Assembly (NCBI RefSeq): GCF_001189965.1
Contig: NZ_LFLU01000004.1
Location: 307,577-371,576 of the forward strand
Source: Herbaspirillum rhizosphaerae
GTDB taxonomy: Bacteria > Pseudomonadota > Gammaproteobacteria > Burkholderiales > Burkholderiaceae_D
Length of the DNA: 64,000 bases
Direction of reading: 5' to 3'
Position 1 is the first letter of the stretch; each line of letters begins with the position of its first letter. The notes under the pieces were generated by a model. That model did no database searches. It had not been told where the DNA came from and saw only the letters and a program-made list of their open reading frames with translations. This document shows, piece by piece, positions 9,828-19,550 of the stretch. The translations under genes were made by a program, and so were the position numbers.

Positions 9828-10598
9828 TTATTTGGATGACGCCGCAACCGGTGCAGCAGGCGCCTGCTGTTGCTTGGCGGCACGCTCGCGTTCTTTCTCT
9901 GCCTTCTTGGCTTCGACTTCCTTGCGGTGCGCTTCCGCTTGCTTGACCTTTTCCTTGTAGGCTTGCTCGTTGGCCGCACGCTGAGGCGCCTTTGCCGCTT
10001 CTTCGGCCTGCGTCTTGCGTACTTGTGCTTCGTGGGCTTTCACGCGCAGATCGGCCTGGCCTTCAGCCTGGCTTTCGCGCTCGGCCACCTGCTTCTGCTT
10101 GGCCATGCTCTCCTGAATCTTTCGCTGCGAGGCTGCCGCCTTTTCCTTTTGATCCTGCGCGCGGCGAGCTGCTTCCTTCTCATCATTCGCGTGCTGTTCG
10201 GCCAGCGACTTGTCGCGGTCATCGGCCTTGGCCTGGCGCTTGTAGGCATTCGCTTCCACCTCGACATCACGCACTTGCTTCACCGCGACGCGATTGCGTT
10301 CCTTGGCGTCTTCCAGGCAGGACGATACGAAAAACCGGTGATAGCAGGCGCGCTGATCATCGATATATTGATCGTTGATCACCTGACGTTCCTTCTCGGC
10401 TTCAAGAAGAATGCTGTCGGCGGAGTCGACGGTCTGAATCGATCCCGACGGATAACGCTGATCGAATGTCGGCTGTCCGGGCGTTCCGTAGGCCTTCTCG
10501 GCTGCCGACGCCGCACATGGCAGCAGCGCCAGCAACGCCAGCAACGTAGCGGCGCAGGCAAGCAATTTGCGGGAGGAATGTTCAAAAAATAATTGCAT
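9828..10598 (-). CDS. Secreted coiled-coil protein, function unknown
   Basis: A protein of about 256 residues with a clear Sec signal peptide (basic RK, leucine-rich core, cleavage near CAASAAE). A small N-terminal region with two cysteines (RACYHRFFVSSC) is followed by a long Lys/Glu/Ala/Gln-rich helix reminiscent of the TolA stem, ending in a Pro/Ala tail. I chose the ATG at 10598 because AAGGG lies just upstream and the signal peptide starts there; ATG 10613 or TTG 10619 would overlap the zapE end. It follows zapE on the same strand. No family is recognised; a periplasmic structural role is only a guess. Confidence 0.7.
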   Translation of the reverse strand: MQLFFEHSSRKLLACAATLLALLALLPCAASAAEKAYGTPGQPTFDQRYPSGSIQTVDSADSILLEAEKERQVINDQYIDDQRACYHRFFVSSCLEDAKERNRVAVKQVRDVEVEANAYKRQAKADDRDKSLAEQHANDEKEAARRAQDQKEKAAASQRKIQESMAKQKQVAERESQAEGQADLRVKAHEAQVRKTQAEEAAKAPQRAANEQAYKEKVKQAEAHRKEVEAKKAEKERERAAKQQQAPAAPVAASSK

Positions 10599-10615
10599 GT
10601 AACCCTTATCCATAT

Positions 10616-11713
10616 TCAAGCAAGCTTATCGGCGGCCAGACGGCGCTCGGAATCCATATATTCGCGCGATTGCATTTCAATGATACGTGAAACCGTGCGG
10701 TGGAACTCATTTGACAACGTGCCTGCGGTGTAAAGCTCTTCCGGCTCGACCTCGGCCGACATGATCAGCTTAACCTTGTGGTCGTAGAACACGTCGATCA
10801 GCCAGGTAAACCGGCGCGCTTCGGACGACATCGCCGCCGACATGCGCGGGATGCCGGACAAGATCACGGTCTGGAAGCGGCTGGCGATTTCTAGATAGTC
10901 GTTCTGCGAGCGCGGGCCGCCGCACAAGGTGGCGAAATCAAACCAGATCGCGCTGCCCGCACGGCGCAAGGCGCGAATCTCGCGCGCCTCGATATGTACA
11001 CGAGTATCTTCGTCGGCGGTTTCCGCAACGGCGGCGAAGGCGTCGCGCAACTCGCTGTCGGTGGTGGCGTTGAGCGGCGAATGATAAATCCTGACCTGCT
11101 CCAGCGCGCGCTTGCGGTAGTCGACGCCGGCATCGATGTTCATCACGTCGAGCTTGTCGTTGAGCAGCTTGATGGTCGGCAGCATGCGATCGCGATGCAG
11201 GCCGTCCGGGTACAGCGTATCCGGCTGGTAATTCGAGGTCATGATGAACGACACGCCGTTGTCGAACAAACCGGTCAACAGGTTGTACAAGATCATCGCA
11301 TCGGCGATATCCGAGACGTGGAATTCATCGAAACAGATCAGGCGATATTTCTTGGCGATGCGGCGCGCGACTTCATCCAGCGGATTGGCGATGCCCTTGA
11401 GCTCGTCGAGCTGGCGGTGGACATCGCGCATGAATTCGTGGAAGTGCAGACGCGTCTTGCGCACCACCGGGACGACCGAGTAAAAGCTGTCCATCAGGAA
11501 GGACTTGCCGCGCCCTACGCCGCCCCACATGTACACGCCGCGCGGCACGTCAGGGCGATTGATCAGCCGCTTGAAGGTGCTGGAGCGCTGCGATTTGAAC
11601 GCGACCCATTCTTCGTAGGCGCGCTGCAGGCGATCGATCGCACGCTGCTGCGCCTCGTCTGATTTGAAACCACGCTCGCTTAGCGCATGATCGTAGAATT
11701 CGCGGACATCCAT
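10616..11713 (-). CDS. zapE: Cell division ATPase ZapE (AFG1 family)
   Basis: A 365-residue AFG1/ZapE-type P-loop ATPase. Walker A lies in YMWGGVGRGKSFLMD, Walker B in ICFDEFHVSD, and sensor-like residues follow in IMTSNYQPD. The conserved C-terminal FTWLIDVFYDHKVKL segment is also present. E. coli ZapE is a Z-ring-associated ATPase that appears late in constriction. Length matches (E. coli 375). It lies 174 bp downstream of lpdA on the same strand but beyond the lpdA terminator, so it is probably expressed separately. Confidence 0.92.
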   Translation of the reverse strand: MDVREFYDHALSERGFKSDEAQQRAIDRLQRAYEEWVAFKSQRSSTFKRLINRPDVPRGVYMWGGVGRGKSFLMDSFYSVVPVVRKTRLHFHEFMRDVHRQLDELKGIANPLDEVARRIAKKYRLICFDEFHVSDIADAMILYNLLTGLFDNGVSFIMTSNYQPDTLYPDGLHRDRMLPTIKLLNDKLDVMNIDAGVDYRKRALEQVRIYHSPLNATTDSELRDAFAAVAETADEDTRVHIEAREIRALRRAGSAIWFDFATLCGGPRSQNDYLEIASRFQTVILSGIPRMSAAMSSEARRFTWLIDVFYDHKVKLIMSAEVEPEELYTAGTLSNEFHRTVSRIIEMQSREYMDSERRLAADKLA

Positions 11714-11812
11714 GGTTGATCTTTATTTTTGGTTCGCGTCATCCTGAGCATCCGGAATGAGCGCAATCGGCCGGGATAAAACACGATGCCGACTTCGTAA
11801 AAACGGGGACGA

Positions 11813-11845
11813 CTAAAACAAAATGGGCGAGCCAGGCTCGCCCAT
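11813..11845 (-). terminator. Rho-independent terminator after lpdA
   Basis: A near-perfect palindrome ATGGGCGAGCC-A-GGCTCGCCCAT (11823-11845), read on the minus strand, is followed by a TTTTGTTTT tract. It ends the odhA-odhB-lpdA transcription unit. Confidence 0.85.
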
Positions 11846-11887
11846 CGATGAGGACCGGAGTTTACCAGTGAAGGTAAACCCGATTCA

Positions 11888-13315
11888 TCAGAAGTTCAGC
11901 GCGCGCTTGTCGACTGCCAGTGCGGCCTCCTTCGTTGCTTCGGACAACGATGGGTGAGCGTGGCAGATACGTGCGATGTCTTCTGCGGAAGCACGGAATT
12001 CCATCGCCACGACGGCTTCGGAAATCAGCTCCGAAGCCATAGGGCCGACGATATGCACACCGAGGATTTCGTCTGTCGTCGCATCCGCCAGGAACTTGAC
12101 CATGCCCGAGGTATCGCCCAGTGCGCGTGCACGGCCGTTTGCCAGGAACGGGAAAGTGCCGGCCTTGTAAGCAACGCCGTCAGCCTTCAGTTGCTGCTCG
12201 GTCTTGCCGACCCATGCGATTTCCGGCGAGGTGTAGATGACCCAAGGGATGGTGTTGAAGTTGACGTGACCGTGCTGGCCGGCGATACGCTCGGCAACGG
12301 CAACGCCTTCTTCTTCCGCCTTGTGCGCCAGCATCGGGCCGCGCACGACGTCGCCCACTGCCCACACGTTCGGCAGGTTGGTCTTGCACTCGCCATCCAC
12401 GGCGATGAAGCCGCGCTCGTCCAGCTTCAGGCCAACGCCTTCAGCGTTCAGGCCGGTGGTGTTCGGTGTACGGCCGATCGACACGATCAGCTTGTCGAAC
12501 ACAGCCTTTTGCGCATTGCCCTTGTCGTCGGTGTAGTCGACGGTAACGTCTTTCTTGCCGGCCTTGATGTCGCCGATCTTGACGCCCAGGTTCACTACCA
12601 GGCCTTGCTTGGCCAGCAGCTTTTGCGCTTCCTTGGCGATTTGTTCGTCGACTGCGCCGAGGAATGTCGGCAGCGCTTCCAGCACGGTGACTTCCGCGCC
12701 CAGACGACGCCAGACCGAGCCCATTTCCAGGCCGATCACGCCGGCGCCGATCACGCCCAGCTTCTTCGGTACTTCAGTGATTGCCAGTGCGCCGGTGTTC
12801 GACAGGATCAGTTCTTCGTCGAACGCTGCGCCAGGCAAGGCGCGTGCGTTGGAACCGGTTGCGACGATGACTTGCTTGGCAGTGATCGACTCTTCGGTTG
12901 CACCGGCAACCTTGATTTCGTAGCCGTTGGCGTCGCCCTTGACGAAGCTGCCGCGACCGTGGAAGAAGGTGACCTTGTTCTTCTTGAACAGGTACAAGAT
13001 GCCGTCGTTGTTTTGCTTGACGACGGTGTTCTTGCGACCCAGCATTTTTTCCAGATTCAGGCCCAGACCTTTGACTTCGATGCCGTGATCGGCAAAGGAG
13101 TGGCTGGCGTGCTCGTAGTGCTCCGACGATTGCAGCAATGCCTTCGATGGAATGCAACCGACGTTGGTGCAAGTACCGCCAGGTGCAGGACCGCCCTTTT
13201 CGTTTTTCCACTCATCGATACATGCAGTATTGAAACCCAGTTGTGCTGCGCGAATTGCCGCGATATAGCCGCCAGGACCGCCGCCGATGACGACCACGTC
13301 AAAATTTTTACTCAT
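11888..13315 (-). CDS. lpdA: Dihydrolipoyl dehydrogenase (E3)
   Basis: A 475-residue flavoprotein disulfide reductase. It has an N-terminal FAD site ([21 protein letters not shown]), the redox-active pair CTNVGC, an NAD-binding segment [16 protein letters not shown], a second FAD site ([22 protein letters not shown]) and the catalytic C-terminal HAHPSLSE. It lacks an N-terminal lipoyl domain. Placed after odhA and odhB it supplies E3 to 2-oxoglutarate dehydrogenase, and possibly to other complexes. It is separated from odhB by 213 bp containing a terminator and a long palindrome, suggesting partly independent expression. Confidence 0.96.
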   Translation of the reverse strand: MSKNFDVVVIGGGPGGYIAAIRAAQLGFNTACIDEWKNEKGGPAPGGTCTNVGCIPSKALLQSSEHYEHASHSFADHGIEVKGLGLNLEKMLGRKNTVVKQNNDGILYLFKKNKVTFFHGRGSFVKGDANGYEIKVAGATEESITAKQVIVATGSNARALPGAAFDEELILSNTGALAITEVPKKLGVIGAGVIGLEMGSVWRRLGAEVTVLEALPTFLGAVDEQIAKEAQKLLAKQGLVVNLGVKIGDIKAGKKDVTVDYTDDKGNAQKAVFDKLIVSIGRTPNTTGLNAEGVGLKLDERGFIAVDGECKTNLPNVWAVGDVVRGPMLAHKAEEEGVAVAERIAGQHGHVNFNTIPWVIYTSPEIAWVGKTEQQLKADGVAYKAGTFPFLANGRARALGDTSGMVKFLADATTDEILGVHIVGPMASELISEAVVAMEFRASAEDIARICHAHPSLSEATKEAALAVDKRALNF

Positions 13316-13361
13316 GTTTTATTCCTAATTCGTTGTGCGCGAGTCAGCAGACCCGCGGAGA

Positions 13362-13395
13362 CAAAAAAAGCGCTGAACGCCGAAGCCTTCAGCGC
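13362..13395 (-). terminator. Intercistronic terminator/attenuator between odhB and lpdA
   Basis: On the minus strand an 8-bp stem GCGCTGAA/TTCAGCGC enclosing GGCTTCGGCG (a potential TTCG tetraloop) is followed at once by seven T residues. This has the full form of an intrinsic terminator, placed about 50 nt before the lpdA start. It should reduce read-through from odhAB into lpdA. Confidence 0.75.
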
Positions 13396-13417
13396 CTAGC
13401 CGGCTCTGTGGGCCGTC

Positions 13418-13520
13418 GGGCAAGCGTAGCGAGCAATCCGAGGTCGTCGCGAGAAGCACAGCCGTACGAACGTACGGCGAGCGTCACAGCGGCGAGATCG
13501 GCTTGCGCAGTAGCTTGCCC
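13418..13520. repeat. 103-nt imperfect palindrome in the odhB-lpdA spacer
   Basis: Outer arms GGGCAAGC (13418-13425) and GCTTGCCC (13513-13520) share a centre with an inner perfect stem GCCGTACG-AA-CGTACGGC (13461-13478). Between them, short paired blocks such as TCGTCGC with GCGGCGA also match. The transcript could fold into one long irregular hairpin. It may be a regulatory or RNA-processing structure, or a copy of a dispersed palindromic repeat; one window cannot tell. Confidence 0.6.
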
Positions 13521-13528
13521 GTTGGTCA

Positions 13529-14776
13529 TTACAAGTCCAACAGCAAGCGTGCCGGATCTTCTAAAGCTTCCTTGATCGCAACCAGGCTCAGGACGGCTTC
13601 GCGGCCGTCGATGATGCGGTGGTCGTAGGACAGTGCAAAGTAGTTCATCGGACGAATCACGATCTGACCGTTTTCAACCACGGCGCGATCCTTGGTGGCG
13701 TGAATGCCCAGAATCGCCGATTGCGGCGGATTGATGATCGGTGTCGACAGCATCGAGCCGAAAGTACCGCCGTTGGACACAGTGAAGGTGCCGCCGGTCA
13801 TTTCTTCGATCGACAGCTTGCCGTCCTTGGCCTTTTGACCGAATTCACCGATCTTCTTTTCGATGTCGGCGATCGACAGTTGATCCGCATCGCGCAGAAC
13901 CGGCACCACCAGACCGCGTGGCGAACCGACTGCAACGCCGATGTCGAAGTAGCCGTGGTAGACGATGTCGTTGCCGTCAACCGATGCGTTGACGATCGGG
14001 TATTTCTTCAGTGCGTGAACGACCGCTTTGACGAAGAAGGACATGAAGCCCAGCTTGACGCCGTGTTCTTTTTCGAACTTGTCCTTGTACTTGGCGCGCA
14101 GGTCCAGCACAGGTTGCATGTTGATTTCGTTGAAGGTCGTCAGGATCGCGTTGGTGGCTTGCGATTGCAGCAGACGCTCGGCCACGCGTGCACGCAGGCG
14201 GCTCATCGGGACGCGCTCTTCAGGACGGTTTTCCAGGCTTGGCTTGCCAGGAGCAGCAACTTGTTGCAGCGCCGGCTTGGCGGCGGCAGTTGCAGGAGCA
14301 GCGGCCTTCGGTGTTGCCAGAGAAGCCAGCACGTCGCCCTTGGTGACGCGGCCGTCTTTGCCTGTGCCCGACACTTGCGCTGTCGACATGTTGTTGTCTG
14401 CCAGGATCTTGGCGGCAGCCGGCATGGCGACGTTGGACTTGTTGGCCAGCTCGGGAGCGGCAACCGGAGTCGGTTCGTTGGTCGATTGCGGTGCAGGAGC
14501 GGCCTTGATTTCCAGCGGGCTCACTTGCGCGGAGGCGTCGGTGTCGAGGATCGCGATGACTTCGCCCGCGACCACGGTCGAACCGTCGGCCTTGATGATC
14601 TGCGTGATGACGCCGGCTTCAGGCGCCGGCAATTCCAGCACGACCTTGTCGGTTTCGACGTCGATCAGGTTTTCGTCGCGTGCGACGGCTTCGCCCACTT
14701 TTTTATGCCATTGCAGCAGCGTCGCTTCTGCAACGGATTCTGATAATTGTGGGACTTTTACTTCGATTTGTGCCAT
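13529..14776 (-). CDS. odhB: 2-oxoglutarate dehydrogenase E2, dihydrolipoyl succinyltransferase
   Basis: A 415-residue E2 with three parts. An N-terminal lipoyl domain carries the lysine in [11 protein letters not shown] (about residue 43), an Ala/Pro linker leads to a peripheral-subunit-binding domain ([10 protein letters not shown]...[12 protein letters not shown]), and the C-terminal catalytic domain ends with [12 protein letters not shown], with the active His and Asp. It transfers succinyl groups to CoA in the TCA cycle. The ATG at 14776 has GGAGAAG upstream; an in-frame extension to 14803 is not supported. It follows odhA by 76 bp, a gap that holds a 13-bp hairpin. Confidence 0.96.
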   Translation of the reverse strand: MAQIEVKVPQLSESVAEATLLQWHKKVGEAVARDENLIDVETDKVVLELPAPEAGVITQIIKADGSTVVAGEVIAILDTDASAQVSPLEIKAAPAPQSTNEPTPVAAPELANKSNVAMPAAAKILADNNMSTAQVSGTGKDGRVTKGDVLASLATPKAAAPATAAAKPALQQVAAPGKPSLENRPEERVPMSRLRARVAERLLQSQATNAILTTFNEINMQPVLDLRAKYKDKFEKEHGVKLGFMSFFVKAVVHALKKYPIVNASVDGNDIVYHGYFDIGVAVGSPRGLVVPVLRDADQLSIADIEKKIGEFGQKAKDGKLSIEEMTGGTFTVSNGGTFGSMLSTPIINPPQSAILGIHATKDRAVVENGQIVIRPMNYFALSYDHRIIDGREAVLSLVAIKEALEDPARLLLDL

Positions 14777-14810
14777 GTAACTTCTCCGATTCGGGTTATT
14801 CAATAAACAT

Positions 14811-14840
14811 CAGCGCGCATCGCCCTCGCGATGCGCGCTG
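14811..14840 (-). repeat. 13-bp hairpin between odhA and odhB
   Basis: CAGCGCGCATCGC (14811-14823) pairs perfectly with GCGATGCGCGCTG (14828-14840) around a CCTC loop. There is no following T-run, so it is not a classical terminator. It could stabilise the odhA 3' end or mark a processing site in the operon mRNA. Confidence 0.6.
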
Positions 14841-14852
14841 TGCAAGATCTGA

Positions 14853-17717
14853 TTACTTAGTCAGGACAAAGCCTTTGAGCTTCGAGAACGCGGTATCGAT
14901 CAGCGCCTTTTGTTGCGCATAGTGCTTGTCGTAGTAACCGACCGCTGGCGATGCGCTGGCTGGACGACCTGCATACGCAAGCTTTTGACCGTCAGTCAGA
15001 TTTTCAAAGATGTTGTGCTGGATTTGCAGCCATGCGCCCTGGTTTTGCGGCTCATCTTGCGTCCAGACCAATTCCTGGAAGTTCGGGAATTGCTTGAGCG
15101 CAGCAGCAAACGCCTTGTGCGGGAACGGATACAGCTGTTCGACACGGATGATCGCTGTGTCGGACTGGCCGCGCTCCTTGCGGGCGTTGACCAGATCGTA
15201 GTAGACCTTGCCGGAGCAAGCGATCACGCGCTTGACCTTCTTGGCGTCGATCTTGTCATCCAGTTCAGGAATGACGGTCTGGAACGAACCCTTGGCCAGA
15301 TCGGCCAGCGGCGAACCGGCATCCTTGTTACGCAGCAGCGACTTCGGTGTCAGGATGATCAGCGGCTTGCGGAACAGGCGGATCATCTGACGGCGCAGCA
15401 AGTGGAAAATCTGCGCAGCAGTCGTCGGCTGGACAACTTGCATGTTGTTGTCGGCGCACAGCTGGAGGTAACGTTCCAGGCGTGCCGACGAGTGCTCAGG
15501 ACCCTGGCCTTCGTAACCGTGCGGCAGCATTTGCACCAGACCGGAAGCACGGCCCCACTTCACTTCGCCGGAGCTGATGAATTGGTCCATGACGACCTGA
15601 GCGCCGTTGGCGAAATCGCCGAACTGGGCTTCCCAGATAGTCAGCGTGTTCGGCTCGGCAGTCGAGTAACCGTATTCAAAGCCCAGCACCGCTTCTTCGG
15701 ACAGAACCGAATCGATCACGGTGTACGGAGCCTGGTTCTCTGCGACGTTTTGCAGAGGAATATAAGTACCGGCATCCCAACGCTCGCGGTTTTGATCGTG
15801 CAAGACAGCGTGGCGGTGAACGAAAGTGCCGCGACCTGCATCCTGACCGGTCAGGCGGATGGCGTAACCGGAAGCAACCAGCGAAGCGTAGGCCAGATGT
15901 TCGCCCATGCCCCAGTCCAGGTTCAGATCGCCGCGACCCATTGCTGCACGGTCGTTGATGACCTTCTCGACCAGCGCATGCGGCTTGAAGCCTTCAGGGA
16001 TGGTGGTGATGCGTGTCGCCAGGCGCTTCAGTTCTGCCAGCGGCACGGCGGTGTCGGCAGCATCGGTCCACTTGCGGTTCAGGAACGGCAGCCAGTCGAC
16101 GGCGTACTTGCTCTTGAAGTTGGTGATGACCGGATCGACAGTGTGCTTGCCGCTATCCATCGCATCACGGAAAGCCTTGACCATGACGTCGCCGCCGTCG
16201 GCCGGGATAGTGCCTTGCGCTGCCAGGCGTTCTGCATACAGCTTGCGTGTACCCGGATGTTGCGCGATCTTCTTGTACATCAGCGGCTGTGTCAGCGCCG
16301 GTGTATCTTGCTCGTTATGACCCAGCTTGCGGAAGCAGATGATGTCGACGACGATGTCCTTCTTGAACTGCATGCGGTAATCGACTGCGATCTGCGTGGC
16401 GAACACGACGGCTTCCGGATCGTCGCCGTTGACGTGCAGCACAGGCGCTTCGATCATCTTGACCACGTCCGAGCAGTACAGCGTCGAACGGGAGTCGCGC
16501 GGATCGGAAGTGGTGAAACCGATCTGGTTGTTGATCACGATATGCACGGTGCCGCCGGTGCCGTAGCCGCGAGTCTGCGCCAGATTCAGCGTTTCCATCA
16601 CGACGCCCTGACCTGCGAACGCGGCATCGCCGTGCACCAGGATAGGCAGCACTTGCGAGCCGTCCTTGTCGCCGCGGCGATCCATACGCGCCTTGACCGA
16701 ACCTTCAACCACAGGGTTGACGATTTCCAGGTGGGACGGGTTGAACGCCAGCGACAGGTGGACCGGGCCGCCCGGGGTGCTGATGTCGGAGGAGAAGCCT
16801 TGGTGATACTTGACGTCGCCGGCCGGCAGGTCGTCGGCGTGATGGCCTTCGAACTCCGAGAACAGTTCCTGCGGCGTCTTGCCCAGGATGTTGACCAGCA
16901 CGTTCAGACGACCGCGGTGGGCCATGCCGATGACGATTTCCTGCACGCCCTTTTCACCGGCGCGCTGGATGGTTTCGTCCAGGGAGGCGATGAAGCTTTC
17001 GCCGCCTTCCAGCGAGAAACGCTTCTGGCCGACGTATTTGGTGTGGAGGTAACGCTCCAGGCCTTCGGCCGCGGTCAGGCGGTCGAGGATGTGCTTTTTC
17101 TTTTCAGCCGAGAACTGCGGCAGCGCGCGTGTCGGTTCCAGGCGTTCCTGGATCCAGCGCACTTCAGTCGGGTCGCTGATGTAGGTGAATTCGGCGCCGA
17201 TCGAACGGCAGTAGGTGTCGCGCAGCGATTGCAGCAGGTCGCGCAACGATGCGGTTTCGCCGCCGAAATAGGTATTGCTGATATTGAACACGATATCCAT
17301 ATCGGAATCGCTGAAGCCGTAGAAAGTCGGCTCGAGTTCAGGAATGCTTGGACGTTCCTGGCGTTGCAGCGGATCCAGGTTGGCATAACGCGAACCCATG
17401 TCGCGATAGCCGGCGATCAGTTGTGTTGCAGCGACGCGCTTGCGACCCATTTCGGTATCGGCGGAAGCAACGACCGTGCGGATCGGACCTTGCTTGGCGC
17501 GCTCGGCGAACGACGCGATGACCGGAGCGTGGGCGACGTCGGGACGATTGGAGCCGTCAACTGCAGGCACGTGTTGCACCGCGTCGAAATAAGCACGCCA
17601 ATTGTCTGGTACGGATCCGGGATTATTGAGGTACGCCTCGTACAGTTCTTCCAAGTACGGCGCATTTCCACCAAAAAGGTAGGAATTGAGATTGTATTGC
17701 TCGTAGAGCTGAGTCAT
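14853..17717 (-). CDS. odhA: 2-oxoglutarate dehydrogenase E1 component
   Basis: A 954-residue thiamine-diphosphate dehydrogenase, sucA/odhA type. It starts with the E1o-specific N-terminal segment (YLFGGNAPYLEELYEAYL), has MAHRGRLNVL, the ThDP/Mg2+ motif around HVNGDDPEAV to FRKLGHNE, and the C-terminal transketolase-like part with LPHGYEGQGPEHSS. It decarboxylates 2-oxoglutarate and passes the succinyl group to the E2 lipoyl arm. First gene of odhA-odhB-lpdA; AAAGGTGAG lies upstream of the ATG. Length is standard (E. coli 933). Confidence 0.97.
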   Translation of the reverse strand: MTQLYEQYNLNSYLFGGNAPYLEELYEAYLNNPGSVPDNWRAYFDAVQHVPAVDGSNRPDVAHAPVIASFAERAKQGPIRTVVASADTEMGRKRVAATQLIAGYRDMGSRYANLDPLQRQERPSIPELEPTFYGFSDSDMDIVFNISNTYFGGETASLRDLLQSLRDTYCRSIGAEFTYISDPTEVRWIQERLEPTRALPQFSAEKKKHILDRLTAAEGLERYLHTKYVGQKRFSLEGGESFIASLDETIQRAGEKGVQEIVIGMAHRGRLNVLVNILGKTPQELFSEFEGHHADDLPAGDVKYHQGFSSDISTPGGPVHLSLAFNPSHLEIVNPVVEGSVKARMDRRGDKDGSQVLPILVHGDAAFAGQGVVMETLNLAQTRGYGTGGTVHIVINNQIGFTTSDPRDSRSTLYCSDVVKMIEAPVLHVNGDDPEAVVFATQIAVDYRMQFKKDIVVDIICFRKLGHNEQDTPALTQPLMYKKIAQHPGTRKLYAERLAAQGTIPADGGDVMVKAFRDAMDSGKHTVDPVITNFKSKYAVDWLPFLNRKWTDAADTAVPLAELKRLATRITTIPEGFKPHALVEKVINDRAAMGRGDLNLDWGMGEHLAYASLVASGYAIRLTGQDAGRGTFVHRHAVLHDQNRERWDAGTYIPLQNVAENQAPYTVIDSVLSEEAVLGFEYGYSTAEPNTLTIWEAQFGDFANGAQVVMDQFISSGEVKWGRASGLVQMLPHGYEGQGPEHSSARLERYLQLCADNNMQVVQPTTAAQIFHLLRRQMIRLFRKPLIILTPKSLLRNKDAGSPLADLAKGSFQTVIPELDDKIDAKKVKRVIACSGKVYYDLVNARKERGQSDTAIIRVEQLYPFPHKAFAAALKQFPNFQELVWTQDEPQNQGAWLQIQHNIFENLTDGQKLAYAGRPASASPAVGYYDKHYAQQKALIDTAFSKLKGFVLTK

Positions 17718-18060
17718 ATCTGGCTCACCTTTCTTCGCGTTTCGCGAGATTAGCGGGTTAATCTAACCTTCCGCGACACGGCCTGACCGGTTAGCGGATT
17801 GCACATCAAGTTGTGGGGAAGGACCATGTCTACCTGAACGTTTTGGGTTATCCAGTCAGCATAGGCAGAATTATATATCCTTATTTCCAATAAAAAAGCG
17901 AATCCTGAAGATTCGCTTTTTTATTTCTGTTGTTTGTTGTAACCAGCGGCAAGGCACTGCCATAGCCGCCGGGCAACTACCAACGAGTTGATGACAGCCT
18001 GATGACGACTTGATGACAAACCCCTTCGGATCAGCCCCAGCCGACTTCAGGCAACACCAA
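17718..18060. other. Intergenic region between gltA and odhA
   Basis: This 343-bp non-coding gap holds the bidirectional terminator at 17890-17923 and, between it and the odhA start, presumably the odh promoter. I could not pick a convincing -35/-10 pair by eye. No ORF or RNA gene is supported. Confidence 0.5.
17890..17923. terminator. Rho-independent terminator after gltA
   Basis: Arms AAAAAAGCGAATC and GATTCGCTTTTTT surround a short loop, with A- and T-runs on both sides. It should terminate gltA transcription on the minus strand and is symmetrical enough to work both ways. Confidence 0.85.
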
Positions 18061-19362
18061 TTAACGCTTGTCGATCGCTGGAACGTCGCGCTTTTCGGAG
18101 CCGACAAACAACTGGCGTGGACGACCGATCTTTTGTTCCGGATCGGAGATCATTTCGTTCCATTGCGCGATCCAGCCCACGGTACGCGCCATGGCGAAAA
18201 TGCAGGTGAACATCGAAGTCGGGATGCCCAGCGCGCGCTGAACGATACCGGAGTAGAAGTCGACGTTCGGGTACAGCTTGCGGGACACGAAGTATTCGTC
18301 TTCCAGCGCGATCTTTTCCAACTCCATGGCCAGCTTGAACAATGGGTCGTCGTGCAGGCCCAGTTCATTCAGGACTTCGTAGCAGGTTTCACGCATCAGC
18401 TTGGCGCGTGGATCGTAGTTCTTGTAGACGCGGTGACCGAAGCCCATCAGCTTGACGCCGGAGTTCTTGTCCTTGACTTGCTTGATGAACTCAGGGATGT
18501 TCTCGACCGAGCCGATGCTTTCCAGCATGGTCAATGCAGCTTCGTTGGCGCCGCCGTGAGCAGGGCCCCACAGGCAAGCGATACCGGCAGCGATACAGGC
18601 GAACGGATTGGCGCCCGACGAACCGGCCAGGCGGACGGTCGATGTCGATGCATTTTGTTCGTGGTCGGCGTGCAGGATCAGGATACGATCCAGTGCGCGC
18701 ACCAGCACTTCGTTGACCTTGTACTCTTCGCATGGATTCGCGAACATCATGCGCATGAAGTTGGCGCTGTACGACAGGTCGTTGCGCGGGTACACGAACG
18801 GTTGGCCGATGTTGTACTTGTATGCCATGGCGACCAATGTCGGCAGCTTGGCGATCATGCGGATCGCGGACACGTCGCGATGCACAGGATTGCTGATATC
18901 CAGCGAGTCATGGTAGAACGCCGACAAGGCGCCGACCGAACCGGTCAGCACGGCCATCGGGTGCGCATCGCGACGGAAGCCGCGGAAGAAGAAGTTCATT
19001 TGCTCATGCACCATGGTGTGCTGAGTCACCGTATCGACGAACTCTTCTTTTTGCGCTGCAGTCGGCAGTTCGCCGTGCAACAGCAGGTAGCAGGTTTCCA
19101 GGAAGTCGCAATTGACGGCCAGCTGCTCGATCGGGTATCCGCGGTACAGCAGCTCGCCCTTGTCGCCGTCAATGTAGGTGATCGACGAGTTGCATGCCGC
19201 GGTCGACATGAAGCCCGGGTCGTAAGTGAACTTGCCAGTGGCGCCGTACAGTTTGCGGATGTCGATGACATCCGGACCGATCGTGCCCTTGTAGACGGGA
19301 AAATCCAGGGATGGCGTACCGTCGGAAAACGACAGGGTCGCTTTGATATCTGAGGTGGGCAT
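18061..19362 (-). CDS. gltA: Citrate synthase (type II)
   Basis: A 433-residue citrate synthase of the hexameric, NADH-regulated gram-negative type. It shows the N-terminal beta-rich domain ([23 protein letters not shown] is split over two strands), the first catalytic His region [25 protein letters not shown], and [15 protein letters not shown] containing the second His, with the catalytic Asp further on. It condenses acetyl-CoA and oxaloacetate. AAGGAAGA precedes the ATG. It follows sdhE, from which it is separated by a 77-bp palindromic element. Confidence 0.97.
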   Translation of the reverse strand: MPTSDIKATLSFSDGTPSLDFPVYKGTIGPDVIDIRKLYGATGKFTYDPGFMSTAACNSSITYIDGDKGELLYRGYPIEQLAVNCDFLETCYLLLHGELPTAAQKEEFVDTVTQHTMVHEQMNFFFRGFRRDAHPMAVLTGSVGALSAFYHDSLDISNPVHRDVSAIRMIAKLPTLVAMAYKYNIGQPFVYPRNDLSYSANFMRMMFANPCEEYKVNEVLVRALDRILILHADHEQNASTSTVRLAGSSGANPFACIAAGIACLWGPAHGGANEAALTMLESIGSVENIPEFIKQVKDKNSGVKLMGFGHRVYKNYDPRAKLMRETCYEVLNELGLHDDPLFKLAMELEKIALEDEYFVSRKLYPNVDFYSGIVQRALGIPTSMFTCIFAMARTVGWIAQWNEMISDPEQKIGRPRQLFVGSEKRDVPAIDKR

Positions 19363-19419
19363 AGTTCTTCCTTCAGCTGTGATGATGAATCGTTAATCAA
19401 AAATCGCAAATCAACCGCT

Positions 19420-19496
19420 TTAGAGCCTGTTGCAAAATGGACTTCGCACCCTTCCCTGCCTGATGCTGCCGAACTTCATTTTGCAACAGCCTCTAA
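19420..19496. repeat. 77-bp palindromic, MITE-like element
   Basis: Terminal inverted repeats of 20 bp (19420-19439 and 19477-19496), with one mismatch, enclose 37 bp. Each arm has the outer form TTAGAG[C/G]CTGTTGCAAAATG. The GAGCCTGTTGCAAAA sequence looks like the end of an IS element, and each end abuts a TA/TTA-type target. There is no coding capacity and no T-run. It may be a MITE or two fused IS ends; a gltA/sdhE mRNA hairpin is the alternative. Confidence 0.6.
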
Positions 19497-19550
19497 TACA
19501 ACGCCGGCCGCTTTTGAACCAATCAATATTGCCAGAACTCTGTGAAACGT

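Noticed and set aside
14910..17753. A 947-residue reading frame antisense to odhA
   Set aside because: It lies exactly opposite a clear odhA and has no family match or plausible domain; long antisense frames are expected in GC-rich genes.
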